A DNA stretch of 64,000 nt from Arcticibacter sp. (GTDB lineage: Bacteria > Bacteroidota > Bacteroidia > 2-12-FULL-35-15). Where the stretch lies: assembly GCA_021155045.1 (NCBI GenBank), contig JAJNQB010000002.1:44434-108433 (forward strand), given 5' to 3'. Below, piece by piece: positions 42,744 to 52,987 of this stretch. The notes beneath the pieces are model-generated. The model was not told the origin of the DNA. It saw only the letters and a list, made by a program, of their open reading frames with translations, and ran no database searches. Every line of letters starts with the position of its first letter. The stretch's first letter is position 1. Position numbers and translations under genes: made by a program.

Positions 42744-44705
42744 ATGACTCAAAAGTATATCTGCTTTTTTTTATTCGCTTTTTGTTTTTTTGCAGTATCC
42801 TCTCAAAATTCAAAAATTGATAGCCTCTATAGAGCGTATTCATCAGAAAAAATGGATACGAATAAGGTAAAAACATTATTAGCTTTATCTGAAAACTTCA
42901 AGCCCATTAATGCAGCCAAAAGTTTAGGATTTTCTCGTGAGGCTTTTGAAATATCGAACAGAATTAACTACCCAAATGGCATGCTGCGTTCTTGTATAAG
43001 CATTGCTGAATATTATCAAGAACAATTAAATTATGCTGATGCAATCAACTATTATTTACAAGCAGAAGTACAAGCAGAAAAATTAAATAATTTTATTTCT
43101 TTATCAAGAATTTATAATTCAATTGGTATTGTTTATTCCAATCAATCACGCAATGATAAATCATTACAATACTTTTTAAAAGTTGCCAAAATATCGGAGG
43201 AGCATAATCTAACAAAGCGTTTACCGATTGCATACAATAATATTGGTATTTCATATAAAGATTTGGGAAGATATTCTGAAGCTCTTAGTTATTATGAAAA
43301 AGCGTTGATTGAATTTGAAAAAACAAATTTTCATAAAGGAATCGCTTCTGTAAGCAATAATATTGGAATTGTTAGCCATTTGAAAGGTGACGATGAAAAA
43401 GCTTTAGCATTTTATAATAAATCAGTAGAAAATTTTCGTAAAATAAACGATACAGCAAGTGAAGCTGGGATTTATACTAATATAGGTGAAGTTTATAATT
43501 CAAATAAAGAATATCAGAAAGCTTTGGATTTTTATTTGAAAGGATTAAAACTTGCACAAAAATTTAGCAACAATAATTTTAGAGGAGATGCTTACGAAGG
43601 TTTGGCTCAAGTTTATGCTAACCTTAAACAATTTGATAAAGCGTATTATTATTTGAATCGCCATATATCACTAAAAGATACCATAAGAGATGAGGAAGGA
43701 ATGAAAAAAGTTCAAGAAATTGAAAAAAGAATGGAAAGTCAAAAACGGGAAAAGGAAATTGAATACTTGAAACAACAGGATGAATTACAAAAATTAAAAG
43801 TTAAATCACAAAATGAAAAGTTAAACCAAAGCAAGCTTATTATCTACTCCGTTCTGACAATACTAATGGTTACACTTTTTTTATCACTATTATTATTTAA
43901 AGCAAATAAAAAAGTAAAACAAAATAATGTTGAACTAGCCTCAAAACGAAAAGAAATTCAAGATAGTATTAACTATGCTAAACATATCCAAAATGCGATG
44001 TTACCCGATGTTCGTCTTCTCGAAAAACATTTTCCAGAAGGTTTTGGATTGTTTTTACCTAAAGATGTAGTAAGTGGAGATTTTTATTGGTTTAATGAAC
44101 TAAATGATATTGTATATTTTGCTGCTGCTGATTGTACTGGTCATGGTGTGCCTGGGGCTTTTATGAGTATGATTGCTATTGACAAGCTCAATCAATGTTT
44201 GATAGATAAAAATATTGATACAGTTACAGAGATTCTTAGCAATTTAAACACCAGTATTAAAAAAGCTTTAAAGCAAAGCAATGAAGAATCTATTTCGAAA
44301 GATGGATTAGATATAGCATTGTGTTCATTTAATAGAAAAAAAATGGAGTTGCATTATGCTGGAGCAAATCGTCCATTGTGGATTATTCGCCAAAATGAAT
44401 TAATAGAATTCAAACCCTTAAAAGTTTCAATTGCTGGGTTTACAGATGAAAACCAAAAGTTTGAAAGCCATTTAATAAAAGTTGAAAAAAATGATTCAGT
44501 ATTTTTATTTAGTGATGGGTTTGCAGATCAATTTGGAGGTGAAGGGAAGAAAAAATTTATGACAAAACAATTTAAGGAAACACTTATTCAGATAAACGAT
44601 TTACCTATGTCTCAGCAAGAAATAGAATTGGAAAAAATATTTAAACAGTGGAAAGGTAATTTAGAACAAGTTGATGATGTGATGGTTTTAGGCTTTAGAT
44701 TATGA
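42744..44705 (+). CDS. TPR sensor - membrane helix - SpoIIE phosphatase (array member 2)
   Basis: A 653-residue paralogue of its neighbours with the same order: signal peptide (ending AVSSQ), TPRs with the pattern AYNNIGISYKDLGRYSEALSY, membrane helix (about 365-385), phosphatase with DCTGHGVPGAF (about 462) and SDGFADQFGG (about 590). All metal-binding Asp are kept. The TTG three bases earlier is a less likely start. It is the most divergent of the three in the phosphatase tail (VSIAGFTDENQ instead of HPVGAFIGEE), suggesting a different target. Confidence 0.9.
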   Translation: MTQKYICFFLFAFCFFAVSSQNSKIDSLYRAYSSEKMDTNKVKTLLALSENFKPINAAKSLGFSREAFEISNRINYPNGMLRSCISIAEYYQEQLNYADAINYYLQAEVQAEKLNNFISLSRIYNSIGIVYSNQSRNDKSLQYFLKVAKISEEHNLTKRLPIAYNNIGISYKDLGRYSEALSYYEKALIEFEKTNFHKGIASVSNNIGIVSHLKGDDEKALAFYNKSVENFRKINDTASEAGIYTNIGEVYNSNKEYQKALDFYLKGLKLAQKFSNNNFRGDAYEGLAQVYANLKQFDKAYYYLNRHISLKDTIRDEEGMKKVQEIEKRMESQKREKEIEYLKQQDELQKLKVKSQNEKLNQSKLIIYSVLTILMVTLFLSLLLFKANKKVKQNNVELASKRKEIQDSINYAKHIQNAMLPDVRLLEKHFPEGFGLFLPKDVVSGDFYWFNELNDIVYFAAADCTGHGVPGAFMSMIAIDKLNQCLIDKNIDTVTEILSNLNTSIKKALKQSNEESISKDGLDIALCSFNRKKMELHYAGANRPLWIIRQNELIEFKPLKVSIAGFTDENQKFESHLIKVEKNDSVFLFSDGFADQFGGEGKKKFMTKQFKETLIQINDLPMSQQEIELEKIFKQWKGNLEQVDDVMVLGFRL

Positions 44706-44759
44706 TATTGAATAAATTAATACCATTTTCTTTCTTGTAATTTATAATTATATTGCGCT

Positions 44760-46871
44760 ATGAAATATCAGAAGCGTACCATTTTTTTGCTTTTATTTTT
44801 TTTCATTTCTTTTTATTGCAAACCGCAACTAAAAACAGATTCTCTTTTAAATTTATATACTACTTCAAAAGTAGATTCTATAAAATTCAAAGCCATTGAT
44901 GATTATATATGGGAATATATGTATTCGAATCCCGATACTGCTTTTTTAATAGCTAAAAACATTTATCATAACAATATAAATTCTTCTTATAAAAAAGGAG
45001 TATCCCTTCTTCTGAGAACTATTGGAGCATCTTTTGTAATTAGAGGCGAGAATCAAAAAGGATTGTTTTTTTATAAGCTTTCAAGACAAATTAGTGAAGT
45101 TATTAAAGATGATGAAGGTATTGCCGCTGCATTAAATGGTCTCGGAATTATTTATTCACGTCAAAGCGATTATTCTATGGCTATTGAACAATATCTAGAG
45201 TCTCTTGCATCGTACGAAAGGCTTAAAGATATTGATGGGATGTCAATTGCATATAATAATATCGGACTCAACTACGAACGCCAGCAGCAGTACGAGAAGG
45301 CAATGGAATTTTATAAAAAATGCCTTGAATTAAAATTGAAAATCGGAAAGCCATTGAGTATTGCACAAGTAAAAATTAATATTGGAAATGTATGTAGTAA
45401 CCTAAAACTTTATGATAAAGCATTAGAAAATTACAATGAAGCATTACAATTTCAAAAGAACTTAAACAACACTTTAGTAGAAGCCACATTGAATAGTAGT
45501 ATTGGAGTAGTTTATATGGACCAAAAAAAATATGATTTGGCAGTCAATTATTTGATGAAAGCATTGGTGTTAAGAGTTAAAATGAATGATAAATATGGAG
45601 CAATTGACATTAGAAACAATTTAGCGATTATAAATAATGAACAGAAAAATTATTCGAAAGCTATTGAATATGCTACAGAGGCTTATGAAGCTGCAAATGA
45701 AACACAAAATTTAGAAATGATTAAAGAAACGTCTAAAACACTCAGTGTTGCTTATGATAATACTGGAAATACAAAAGATGCATTCAAATATTATAAAATA
45801 TATAACATTTATAAAGATAGTGTATATAACAAAGAAAATTATGAAAAATCAATTCAAGCAGAATTGAAATACAAATATTCTAAGCAAACGGAACGCAATA
45901 AATTGAAACAAGAAAAAATTGATTTAGAACACGAAGAGGCAAGCAAAAGGCAAAAAATTATTCGCAATGTATTTGTAGCCGGCTTTGTTTTTTTGCTTCT
46001 GTTGGCTTTTTTAATCTATAGAAATTTAAAACAAAAGCAAAAAGTTAATACGAAACTTCAAAGGGCATACACACAAGTGGAAGAAAAAAGCAACTTGCTT
46101 GAAGTTAAAAATAAAGAAATAACAGATAGTATAAAATATGCTAAACGATTACAGGAAGCAATTTTACCAAGCAATGAATTTATCCATTCTCTTTTTCCAA
46201 ATTCTTTTGTGTTTTATAAACCCAAAGACATTGTAAGTGGCGATTTTTATTGGTTTGAAAAATGGGGAGAGAAAAAATTATTTGCTGCAGTTGATTGCAC
46301 AGGACACGGTGTGCCTGGTGCTTTTATGAGTATTGTTGGCTACAATGTATTAAATCAATCGGTTAATGAAAGCGGTTTATGGAAACCAAATTTAATTTTG
46401 AATGCTTTAAACAAAGGCATTACAAAAACATTAAAACAAACAGTAGAAGAATCAACAGTGAAAGATGGTATGGACATCGCTCTTTGTGCTTATGATGAAA
46501 AAACTAAAATACTTGAATATGCTGGTGCATACAATTCGTTGTGGCTGCTGAGAAATAATGCGATTCAGGAAATTAATGCCGATAAAATGCCGATAGGGGT
46601 GTTTTTGGGTGAAGACTTTAAGCCCTTTACAAATAAAGAAATACAATTGAAAGAAAACGATTTGCTTTATATTTTTACAGATGGTTATGCCGACCAATTT
46701 GGTGGACCAAAAGGCAAAAAATTTAAATATAAGAAACTGCAAGAATTATTATTGTCAATCCACCATTTAGATATGGATGAACAACAGCAAAGGATAAGCC
46801 TGACTACGGATGAATGGAGAGGAGATTTAGAACAAGTAGATGATATGCTTATAATTGGAATTAAAATTTAA
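44760..46871 (+). CDS. TPR sensor - membrane helix - SpoIIE phosphatase (array member 3)
   Basis: A 703-residue paralogue. Signal peptide about 1-23, TPRs (for example YNNIGLNYERQQQYEKAMEF), a Lys/Glu coiled coil, membrane helix (about 402-420, VFVAGFVFLLLLAFLIYR) and a phosphatase with DCTGHGVPGAF (about 513) and TDGYADQFGG (about 640). It resembles member 1 more than member 2 in the catalytic domain. A 54-base gap separates it from member 2, with TATATTGC just before the ATG, so it may have its own promoter. Confidence 0.9.
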   Translation: MKYQKRTIFLLLFFFISFYCKPQLKTDSLLNLYTTSKVDSIKFKAIDDYIWEYMYSNPDTAFLIAKNIYHNNINSSYKKGVSLLLRTIGASFVIRGENQKGLFFYKLSRQISEVIKDDEGIAAALNGLGIIYSRQSDYSMAIEQYLESLASYERLKDIDGMSIAYNNIGLNYERQQQYEKAMEFYKKCLELKLKIGKPLSIAQVKINIGNVCSNLKLYDKALENYNEALQFQKNLNNTLVEATLNSSIGVVYMDQKKYDLAVNYLMKALVLRVKMNDKYGAIDIRNNLAIINNEQKNYSKAIEYATEAYEAANETQNLEMIKETSKTLSVAYDNTGNTKDAFKYYKIYNIYKDSVYNKENYEKSIQAELKYKYSKQTERNKLKQEKIDLEHEEASKRQKIIRNVFVAGFVFLLLLAFLIYRNLKQKQKVNTKLQRAYTQVEEKSNLLEVKNKEITDSIKYAKRLQEAILPSNEFIHSLFPNSFVFYKPKDIVSGDFYWFEKWGEKKLFAAVDCTGHGVPGAFMSIVGYNVLNQSVNESGLWKPNLILNALNKGITKTLKQTVEESTVKDGMDIALCAYDEKTKILEYAGAYNSLWLLRNNAIQEINADKMPIGVFLGEDFKPFTNKEIQLKENDLLYIFTDGYADQFGGPKGKKFKYKKLQELLLSIHHLDMDEQQQRISLTTDEWRGDLEQVDDMLIIGIKI

Positions 46872-46882
46872 GTAGATTCTAA

Positions 46883-48892
46883 TTATTTTTCTACAATAAT
46901 AAATTCCGTTCTTCTGTTTTTACTTCTTCCTTTTTCTGTTGAATTATCTGCAATAGGTTGATTCGCTCCATATCCAATAAATTTAATCAACCTTTTTTCT
47001 TCGATACCTAAAGCTAGCAGTTTGTCTCTAACAGTAAAAGCACGATCTGTAGAAAGAGCAAGATTGTCCTTTGGATTACCAACATTATCAGTATGTCCAT
47101 GAATAGCAATTTTAATAGAAGGATTAGCTTTTAAAAATTCTACAAATTTTTCAATAACAATTAATGAACGAGCATCGAGTTCAGCTGAATTTGTTTTGTA
47201 ATATAAATTGTCTAGCAAATATTTTTCGCCAACAGCGATAGTATCGGCAATAATATCATTAAGTTTTAATGGTTTTGTATTTCTTATCGAATCTTTTAAA
47301 ACTAGTTGAGAGCTAAAGGCATAATTATCTTTTTTTACTGTGATAATTAAATCGTTTTTATTTTTATTGCTAACTACGGCTGTGTATTCTCCAGAAGTTG
47401 AATCTACAACAGCTTGAGTAGTTTTTTTTGTAACAGCATCTGTTACTTCAACCGTGAAATTTTTTATTTCTCCTTGTGCTTTGTCTTCAATTTTTCCTTT
47501 TAGGAAAGCGATATCTTGAGGGCGAGCCTCTTTATAAAGTTCAAAAGAATATAAATCGTATTTACCAACAGAACGACCTTTTGCTCGAGAAGGCTCATTT
47601 GATGCAAAATAACCTAGATGCCCATCTGTACTTACAAAAAATCCTAAGTCATCTCCTTTCGTATTTATGGGAACACCAATGTTAATTGGTTCAGCCCATT
47701 TTCCTTCTTCTGTTTTTCTAGAATAAAAAATATCAAAACCTCCAACACCTGGTTGCCCATCAGAAGAGAAGTACAACGTTTCAAAATCGGAATGAATAAA
47801 TGGAGATTTTTCATCATAAGGAGTATTTATTGTCGGTCCCAGGTTTTCAGGTTTACTCCATAATCCTGTTTTTGCATCTTTTGTAGTTTTGTATAAATCT
47901 ACACCACCTCTGCCACCTTTTCTATCGCTTGCAAAATAAAGTGTAATACCATCTGAAGCAAGAGATGGTTGAGAATCCCAATAGATAGGATCGTTTATGC
48001 CTTCTACTTTTTGAATTTCTGTCCATTCTCCATTTACCAAATCAGAATAATAAATATCACAATTTATTTGTGTTCCTCCTTCATCTTTACAGATGGTAAA
48101 ATATAAATGCTTGTTATCAATGCTCATTGTTGCACCACCTTGTCCACCAGATTTATTAAAAGGGTAGGGCATTCTGTTCCCTTTTTCGAATTGTTGTGTT
48201 TTCGAATTTCTTTTACTGTAACTAAACAATTCTATTTCTCTGTCGCTTTCATATACTTCATTCTTGTTTTTAAAAGGAGCTTTTCTTGTAAATAAAATCA
48301 TTTCATCATCAGCAGTAATAATTGGTAGATATTCGTCTTGCTCTGTGCAAACACCATTAACTGGGAAAGGATCAAACGGAACAGTCTTAGTTAAAATTTC
48401 ACCATACACTTTTGCGTATTTCAACATTTTTTTTGATTGAGAAATATAGCTATCATAATTTTTATCAAATTTAGTATCAATATCACTTTTGAAATCTAAA
48501 AATAATTTCAAGTATTTAGAACTTTCAGACCAATTTTCTTCTTCGTAGTATATAAATGCTAAATAATACGAAACATTTGAATGATAATTAGGGCAAGCAT
48601 TGAAAACCTTTAAAAGATAAGGTTCAACAGATTTGAATGGTTTGTCTTCATAAATTAAGGTTTTAATGCGTTCCATTGCAAATGCAAAATTCGCATCAAT
48701 GTAATCAGGTTCTAAATCTATAGCTTGTTGCAAAAATTTTAAACGTTCTTCTTTTTTGTTTTTTTTATCGATACCTTGTTCATAAAGCTTTTTAGCTTTT
48801 TTATTGTCCATCTCTTGGCAAGAACTTTCTTCTTGACTTAAAAGAGTTAAACTAAAAAAAATAGAAAATAAAAATAATAGTACGTTTTTCAT
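46883..48892 (-). CDS. Second PorE-like TPR/PD40/OmpA envelope protein
   Basis: A 669-residue exported protein. Signal peptide 1-19 (LLSQ followed by a Cys some residues later), TPR-like helices (about 30-165), a PD40 propeller (about 185-450, with GGRGGVDLYKTT near 327 and GVGGFDIFYSR near 386), a regulatory-type beta domain (about 460-535) and an OmpA peptidoglycan-binding domain (about 560-669, HGHTDNVGNPKDN near 600, ending in RSKNRRTEFIIVEK). ATG 48892 is preferred to 48910 since the signal peptide starts there. It has the same plan as the 5280-7391 protein but is clearly divergent. Convergent with the SpoIIE array. Confidence 0.85.
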   Translation of the reverse strand: MKNVLLFLFSIFFSLTLLSQEESSCQEMDNKKAKKLYEQGIDKKNKKEERLKFLQQAIDLEPDYIDANFAFAMERIKTLIYEDKPFKSVEPYLLKVFNACPNYHSNVSYYLAFIYYEEENWSESSKYLKLFLDFKSDIDTKFDKNYDSYISQSKKMLKYAKVYGEILTKTVPFDPFPVNGVCTEQDEYLPIITADDEMILFTRKAPFKNKNEVYESDREIELFSYSKRNSKTQQFEKGNRMPYPFNKSGGQGGATMSIDNKHLYFTICKDEGGTQINCDIYYSDLVNGEWTEIQKVEGINDPIYWDSQPSLASDGITLYFASDRKGGRGGVDLYKTTKDAKTGLWSKPENLGPTINTPYDEKSPFIHSDFETLYFSSDGQPGVGGFDIFYSRKTEEGKWAEPINIGVPINTKGDDLGFFVSTDGHLGYFASNEPSRAKGRSVGKYDLYSFELYKEARPQDIAFLKGKIEDKAQGEIKNFTVEVTDAVTKKTTQAVVDSTSGEYTAVVSNKNKNDLIITVKKDNYAFSSQLVLKDSIRNTKPLKLNDIIADTIAVGEKYLLDNLYYKTNSAELDARSLIVIEKFVEFLKANPSIKIAIHGHTDNVGNPKDNLALSTDRAFTVRDKLLALGIEEKRLIKFIGYGANQPIADNSTEKGRSKNRRTEFIIVEK

Positions 48893-48912
48893 TCTGTTTA
48901 AGACCAACATTC

Positions 48913-48938
48913 AACGCCTCTCAAATTATTGAAAGGCG
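48913..48938 (-). terminator. Possible weak terminator after the AsmA gene
   Basis: Inverted repeat CGCCTCTCAA (48915-48924) with 48929-48938, pairing with one G-U on the minus strand. It lacks a T run, so it may instead be a processing or attenuation hairpin between the AsmA gene and the PorE-like gene. Confidence 0.35.
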
Positions 48939-48948
48939 CTGAAAAGTA

Positions 48949-51768
48949 TTATTGCAATTTTTTATCAGATTCTTCTTTTGCTTTGATTAAAACATTATCA
49001 GCTTTTTTGTTTGCTTCGTCTAATATTTTTTGAGCTTGTTTATCTACTTCTTTTTTAGCAGCAGGAGCAGCAGCTTTAGCAGCAGCTTTTTGTATTGGGT
49101 TTTTAATATCATCAATATTTTTGTCGATTGCTGCATAACCTTCTGTTTTTGTTTTTTCAGCTAAAACAGCAGCTTCTGCTTTTATTTTATCCGCTTCCGC
49201 TTGAGCATCTTTCATTATTTTTTCTGCTTCTTCTCTAGCTTTTTCTTTAGCCATATCCACTCCTTGGTTTACCAAATCCTTAACTTGGTCTTTTACACCT
49301 TGTTCTGAATTAAATAAATCGGTTTTTAATGTTGGTTTTGTTACTGTTCCACCAAAAATGGCTTTTATTTTAACTTTATCTCCAAGCTTAACATTTGTTC
49401 CTGCTTGAGAATTTAGTTGAGCTAAAAGGCTTCCTGCTGCTGCATTTGCTTGTGAGCCAAATTCTGCACGAGGAATTTCTAAATTCCAGCGATAATCTAT
49501 TGTTTGGTCAAAACCTGTTGATCCTTTTACGGTTCCTGTGATATTGCCTGATTTAATAGGCATTTCTTTTATTTCAACTCGTCCATTTTTGAATTCGTAA
49601 CTCGCATTTACATTTTCAAAAGTCATTTTCTTGTATTTCGGTTGGTTTAATGCATCTGCCAATTTGTTTATTGGCTCAAAGCCTTCTACAGTTACGCTAC
49701 TTGTTTTTAATGTTCCGTTACCAACAAGCGAACTCATTACTGGGCTCATTGTTTGGTCGAGTAGGGTATTGAATTTTAAGCTTGTTGAAACTTTACCTTT
49801 TGCATATTGAGCAATTGGAGCAAGCTTTTGAACCGAGTTGAACATTTTAAATGTTTTTGGAATATCAAAATTTGCAACCTCTACATCAAAATCTACAGTA
49901 GGTTTTTTAATGTTTTGAGTATTGTAAATTCCTGTTAAAGCCATTGTTCCTTCAAGTTCATCGATGGTAAGCTTTAAATTATCTAATTTCATTTTACTAT
50001 CTTTTATAGCAACACCTCCATTTACTTTTGTGATAGTCATGTTATCATAAAGTAATTTACCAATGTTTGCATTTAATCGAACATCTAAATTTGATGGTAC
50101 TTCAACAACACTCATTGCTGATGAATCAGCCGCTGTGGTTGTACTTGTTGCTTCAGTTGTAGATTCGCTATTTCCAGAAAGCTCATTTAAGTCTAATAAT
50201 GCTGAGTTAAAATTAAACACTCCTTTTAGTAAAGAATCTTGTAAAGCATACTGTAAAAAATTTTCGATTTTACCAGTCATTTGAATATCGCTTTTTCCAA
50301 TTTTCGCTTCAAATGCTGTTAAGTCAACTGTTTTTGGATTAAATTGAAGATAAAGTTTGCTAATTTGAGTAGGATAGGCCAATGATTTAGTTTGATAGTT
50401 CATGTCAATGATAGCAAGTGTTCCTTCTGCATTAAACTCTTCATATTTTTCTTTTTCAATAGCACTCATTCTTCCTTTCATTTTCACATCTGCTGTAATC
50501 ATACCATTTAAGTCGTCATCTTTTTCCATTGGAACAACATCCTTAACAGAAGCTAAATTTATTTTTGCTAATACAGTAGCATTAATGTTTGCATCAGAAA
50601 CAGGAGTTGTTAAATGCATAGTTGCATCAACAGGATTGCCTCCAAGCTCTACATGAAATTTATTTAAATCAACTACTGTTGCATCAGGAACGCCTGTTTT
50701 GTTATCTACAGCTAAATCAACTTGAATATTTGTTGCTGATTTTGGTAAAGAAGGATATTGGAACATTGCATCTTTAACTAAAAGTTTTAATCCAAAAGCA
50801 GGCAGGCTTTTGTCGTTGTAAATTCCTTTTGCAAAGCCATCTAGTGCTAATTTTCCTGAAGTTTTTACATCTTTAAAGTCGGCAGTATATACGCCTGGAA
50901 CTAGGGATAAAATATTTTTAAATTCAGTTTGGTTAGCTTTAAATTTAATATCCATATCAATATCATCTTTAGGCATTGCAACAAAACCGTCTAAACCTAA
51001 AGTAAGTTCATTAAATGAAAATTCATTTTCTTTAAATGCAAATTTCATATTAGGCATATCAGCATCTAAATCGACTTTAATGCGAGTATTAACATTGTTC
51101 ATGTATGTTACGCCACCGTAGTTAATATATAGTTTTTCAATTTCCATAAGCATTGCTAAAATAAAATTATCAGATGTAAAATCACCACTTAGTGTATAAT
51201 TCATATTTTGCATTTCAGCTTTTATAGGCATTGTGGCATCATCGTACAAAATGTAAGCATTGTTGATTTCTAGCTTTTTTAAAGTCATTTTAAAAGGAGA
51301 AGTAGCAGAAGTATCTACAACACCTGTAGTGCTGTCAACAACAGGTTTGGTAATATCCCAATTTGCTTTTCCGTCTTTCAATACCAAAGCATGGATTCTT
51401 GGTTGATTAATGGAAATGGTGTTTATTTTATATTGTTCTCCTTTAATTACGCTCATTAGGTTTAATCCTAACGTTAAATTTTTAGCAAATAAAAGAGTAT
51501 CGCCTTCAAATTCTCCAATATTGGCAACACTTACACTGTCAATAGAAAAAGTGAAATCAGGAAAAGAACTGATTAATGTTAAATCAAATTCACCAAAATT
51601 TACTTTAGCATTCAATTGTTCATTAGCGGTATCTTTTACAAACTGAATAATTTGTTTTTTGAATAAAAATGGTGCGACTATAATTAAAAGTATCAATACT
51701 AAAAATGATATTCCTGTCCATTTTAAAATTCTGCGTAATAAACTTTTTTTCTTTTTTGGAGTTTCCAT
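48949..51768 (-). CDS. AsmA-family protein with charged C-terminal extension
   Basis: A 939-residue inner-membrane-anchored periplasmic protein. Basic N-tail, membrane helix (about 15-33), then a long beta-rich AsmA/YhdP-like body (INVKSNSPKF-type repeats; the region NIGEFEGDTLLFAKNLTLGLNL is typical) suited to bridging lipids between the membranes. After about 815 comes an extension rich in Ala, Lys, Glu and Asp (AEADKIKAEAAVLAEKT), predicted to be coiled coil. AsmA proteins are now thought to move phospholipids to the outer membrane. It precedes the PorE-like gene and follows aroC by 24 bases. Confidence 0.85.
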   Translation of the reverse strand: METPKKKKSLLRRILKWTGISFLVLILLIIVAPFLFKKQIIQFVKDTANEQLNAKVNFGEFDLTLISSFPDFTFSIDSVSVANIGEFEGDTLLFAKNLTLGLNLMSVIKGEQYKINTISINQPRIHALVLKDGKANWDITKPVVDSTTGVVDTSATSPFKMTLKKLEINNAYILYDDATMPIKAEMQNMNYTLSGDFTSDNFILAMLMEIEKLYINYGGVTYMNNVNTRIKVDLDADMPNMKFAFKENEFSFNELTLGLDGFVAMPKDDIDMDIKFKANQTEFKNILSLVPGVYTADFKDVKTSGKLALDGFAKGIYNDKSLPAFGLKLLVKDAMFQYPSLPKSATNIQVDLAVDNKTGVPDATVVDLNKFHVELGGNPVDATMHLTTPVSDANINATVLAKINLASVKDVVPMEKDDDLNGMITADVKMKGRMSAIEKEKYEEFNAEGTLAIIDMNYQTKSLAYPTQISKLYLQFNPKTVDLTAFEAKIGKSDIQMTGKIENFLQYALQDSLLKGVFNFNSALLDLNELSGNSESTTEATSTTTAADSSAMSVVEVPSNLDVRLNANIGKLLYDNMTITKVNGGVAIKDSKMKLDNLKLTIDELEGTMALTGIYNTQNIKKPTVDFDVEVANFDIPKTFKMFNSVQKLAPIAQYAKGKVSTSLKFNTLLDQTMSPVMSSLVGNGTLKTSSVTVEGFEPINKLADALNQPKYKKMTFENVNASYEFKNGRVEIKEMPIKSGNITGTVKGSTGFDQTIDYRWNLEIPRAEFGSQANAAAGSLLAQLNSQAGTNVKLGDKVKIKAIFGGTVTKPTLKTDLFNSEQGVKDQVKDLVNQGVDMAKEKAREEAEKIMKDAQAEADKIKAEAAVLAEKTKTEGYAAIDKNIDDIKNPIQKAAAKAAAPAAKKEVDKQAQKILDEANKKADNVLIKAKEESDKKLQ

Positions 51769-51792
51769 GATTGAATGATTAATTTTTAGATT

Positions 51793-52869
51793 TTATAATT
51801 TTGAGTTTTTATTTCTTAATAAATGGTCTGTTAAAATTAACGCTGCCATTGCTTCCACAATAGGAACAGCTCTTGGCAAAACACAAGGATCATGCCTCCC
51901 TTTTCCTTTAATTTCTGTTGTTTCTCCTTTTGAATTGATTGTTTCTTGCCTTTGCATAATAGTGGCTACTGGCTTAAAAGCTACTCTAAAATAAATATCC
52001 TCACCATTACTTATTCCCCCTTGAATTCCGCCAGAGTTATTTGTTTTTGTTTTTACTTTTTTATCGAACTCAAACAAGTCATTGTGTTCACTTCCAAGCA
52101 TGTGAACTGAGTCGAATCCGCTTCCATATTCAAATCCCTTTACCGCATTTATGCTTAACATAGCTTTTCCTAAATCAGCATGTAGTTTATCAAAAATAGG
52201 CTCTCCCAATCCAGCAGGAACATTGCTAATTACGCATGAAATAATTCCTCCGATTGTATCTCCATTTTTACGAACCTGTTCAATTTTTTGAATCATTGTT
52301 TCGGCAATTAAATCATCTGGACATCGAACTATGTTATGCTCTGTCTTTGATAAATCTAAATCTTTATAATTTTTTAAAAGCTTAATGTCGCCAACTTGAG
52401 ATGTATAGGCGTTAATTTTTATTCCGTAATGATTCAGAATTAATTTGGCAACAGCTCCTGCTGCAACTCGGCAAGCTGTTTCGCGTGCAGACGAGCGGCC
52501 TCCTCCTTTATAATCACGATTGCCATATTTTACATCATAGGTAAAATCTGCATGTGAAGGACGATAGGTATCTATGTTATGGTCGTAATCTTTTGATTTT
52601 TGATTTTCATTTTTTATAATAAATCCTATTGGAGTTCCGGTGGTTTTTCCTTCAAATATTCCAGATAAAAATTCAACAGTATCAGTTTCTCTACGTTGAG
52701 TTACAATGTTTGATTGTCCTGGTTTTCTTCTATCCATTTCGGATTGAATAAAATCTAAATCTATGGTTAATCCAGCAGGGCAACCATCAATAATACCACC
52801 AATAGCAATTCCATGCGACTCCCCAAAGGTTGTTAGCGTAAATAGTTTTCCAATCGAATTTCCAGCCAT
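51793..52869 (-). CDS. aroC: Chorismate synthase
   Basis: Last shikimate-pathway step: FMN-dependent elimination of EPSP to chorismate. Signatures FGESHGIAIGGIIDG near 12, RRKPGQSNIVTQRRETD, RSSARETA and GGIQGGISNGEDIYFRVAF are all present; 358 residues is normal. Own promoter (52886-52893). The AsmA gene follows within 25 bases but is functionally unrelated. Confidence 0.97.
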   Translation of the reverse strand: MAGNSIGKLFTLTTFGESHGIAIGGIIDGCPAGLTIDLDFIQSEMDRRKPGQSNIVTQRRETDTVEFLSGIFEGKTTGTPIGFIIKNENQKSKDYDHNIDTYRPSHADFTYDVKYGNRDYKGGGRSSARETACRVAAGAVAKLILNHYGIKINAYTSQVGDIKLLKNYKDLDLSKTEHNIVRCPDDLIAETMIQKIEQVRKNGDTIGGIISCVISNVPAGLGEPIFDKLHADLGKAMLSINAVKGFEYGSGFDSVHMLGSEHNDLFEFDKKVKTKTNNSGGIQGGISNGEDIYFRVAFKPVATIMQRQETINSKGETTEIKGKGRHDPCVLPRAVPIVEAMAALILTDHLLRNKNSKL

Positions 52870-52885
52870 AATTTTACAAAACAGA

Positions 52886-52893
52886 CAAATTTA
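52886..52893 (-). promoter_or_regulatory. -7 promoter element of aroC
   Basis: TAAATTTG followed by TC on the minus strand, 16 bases before the ATG; a perfect TAnnTTTG match, without a clear -33 box. Confidence 0.45.
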
Positions 52894-52987
52894 AGCAATA
52901 AATAATTGAGATTGAAGGATAGGAAAAAAATAAAAAGAATCTCCAATTCCTTGCAAATTCTTATCTTTCTGCCTTAATTGTTGGGGC

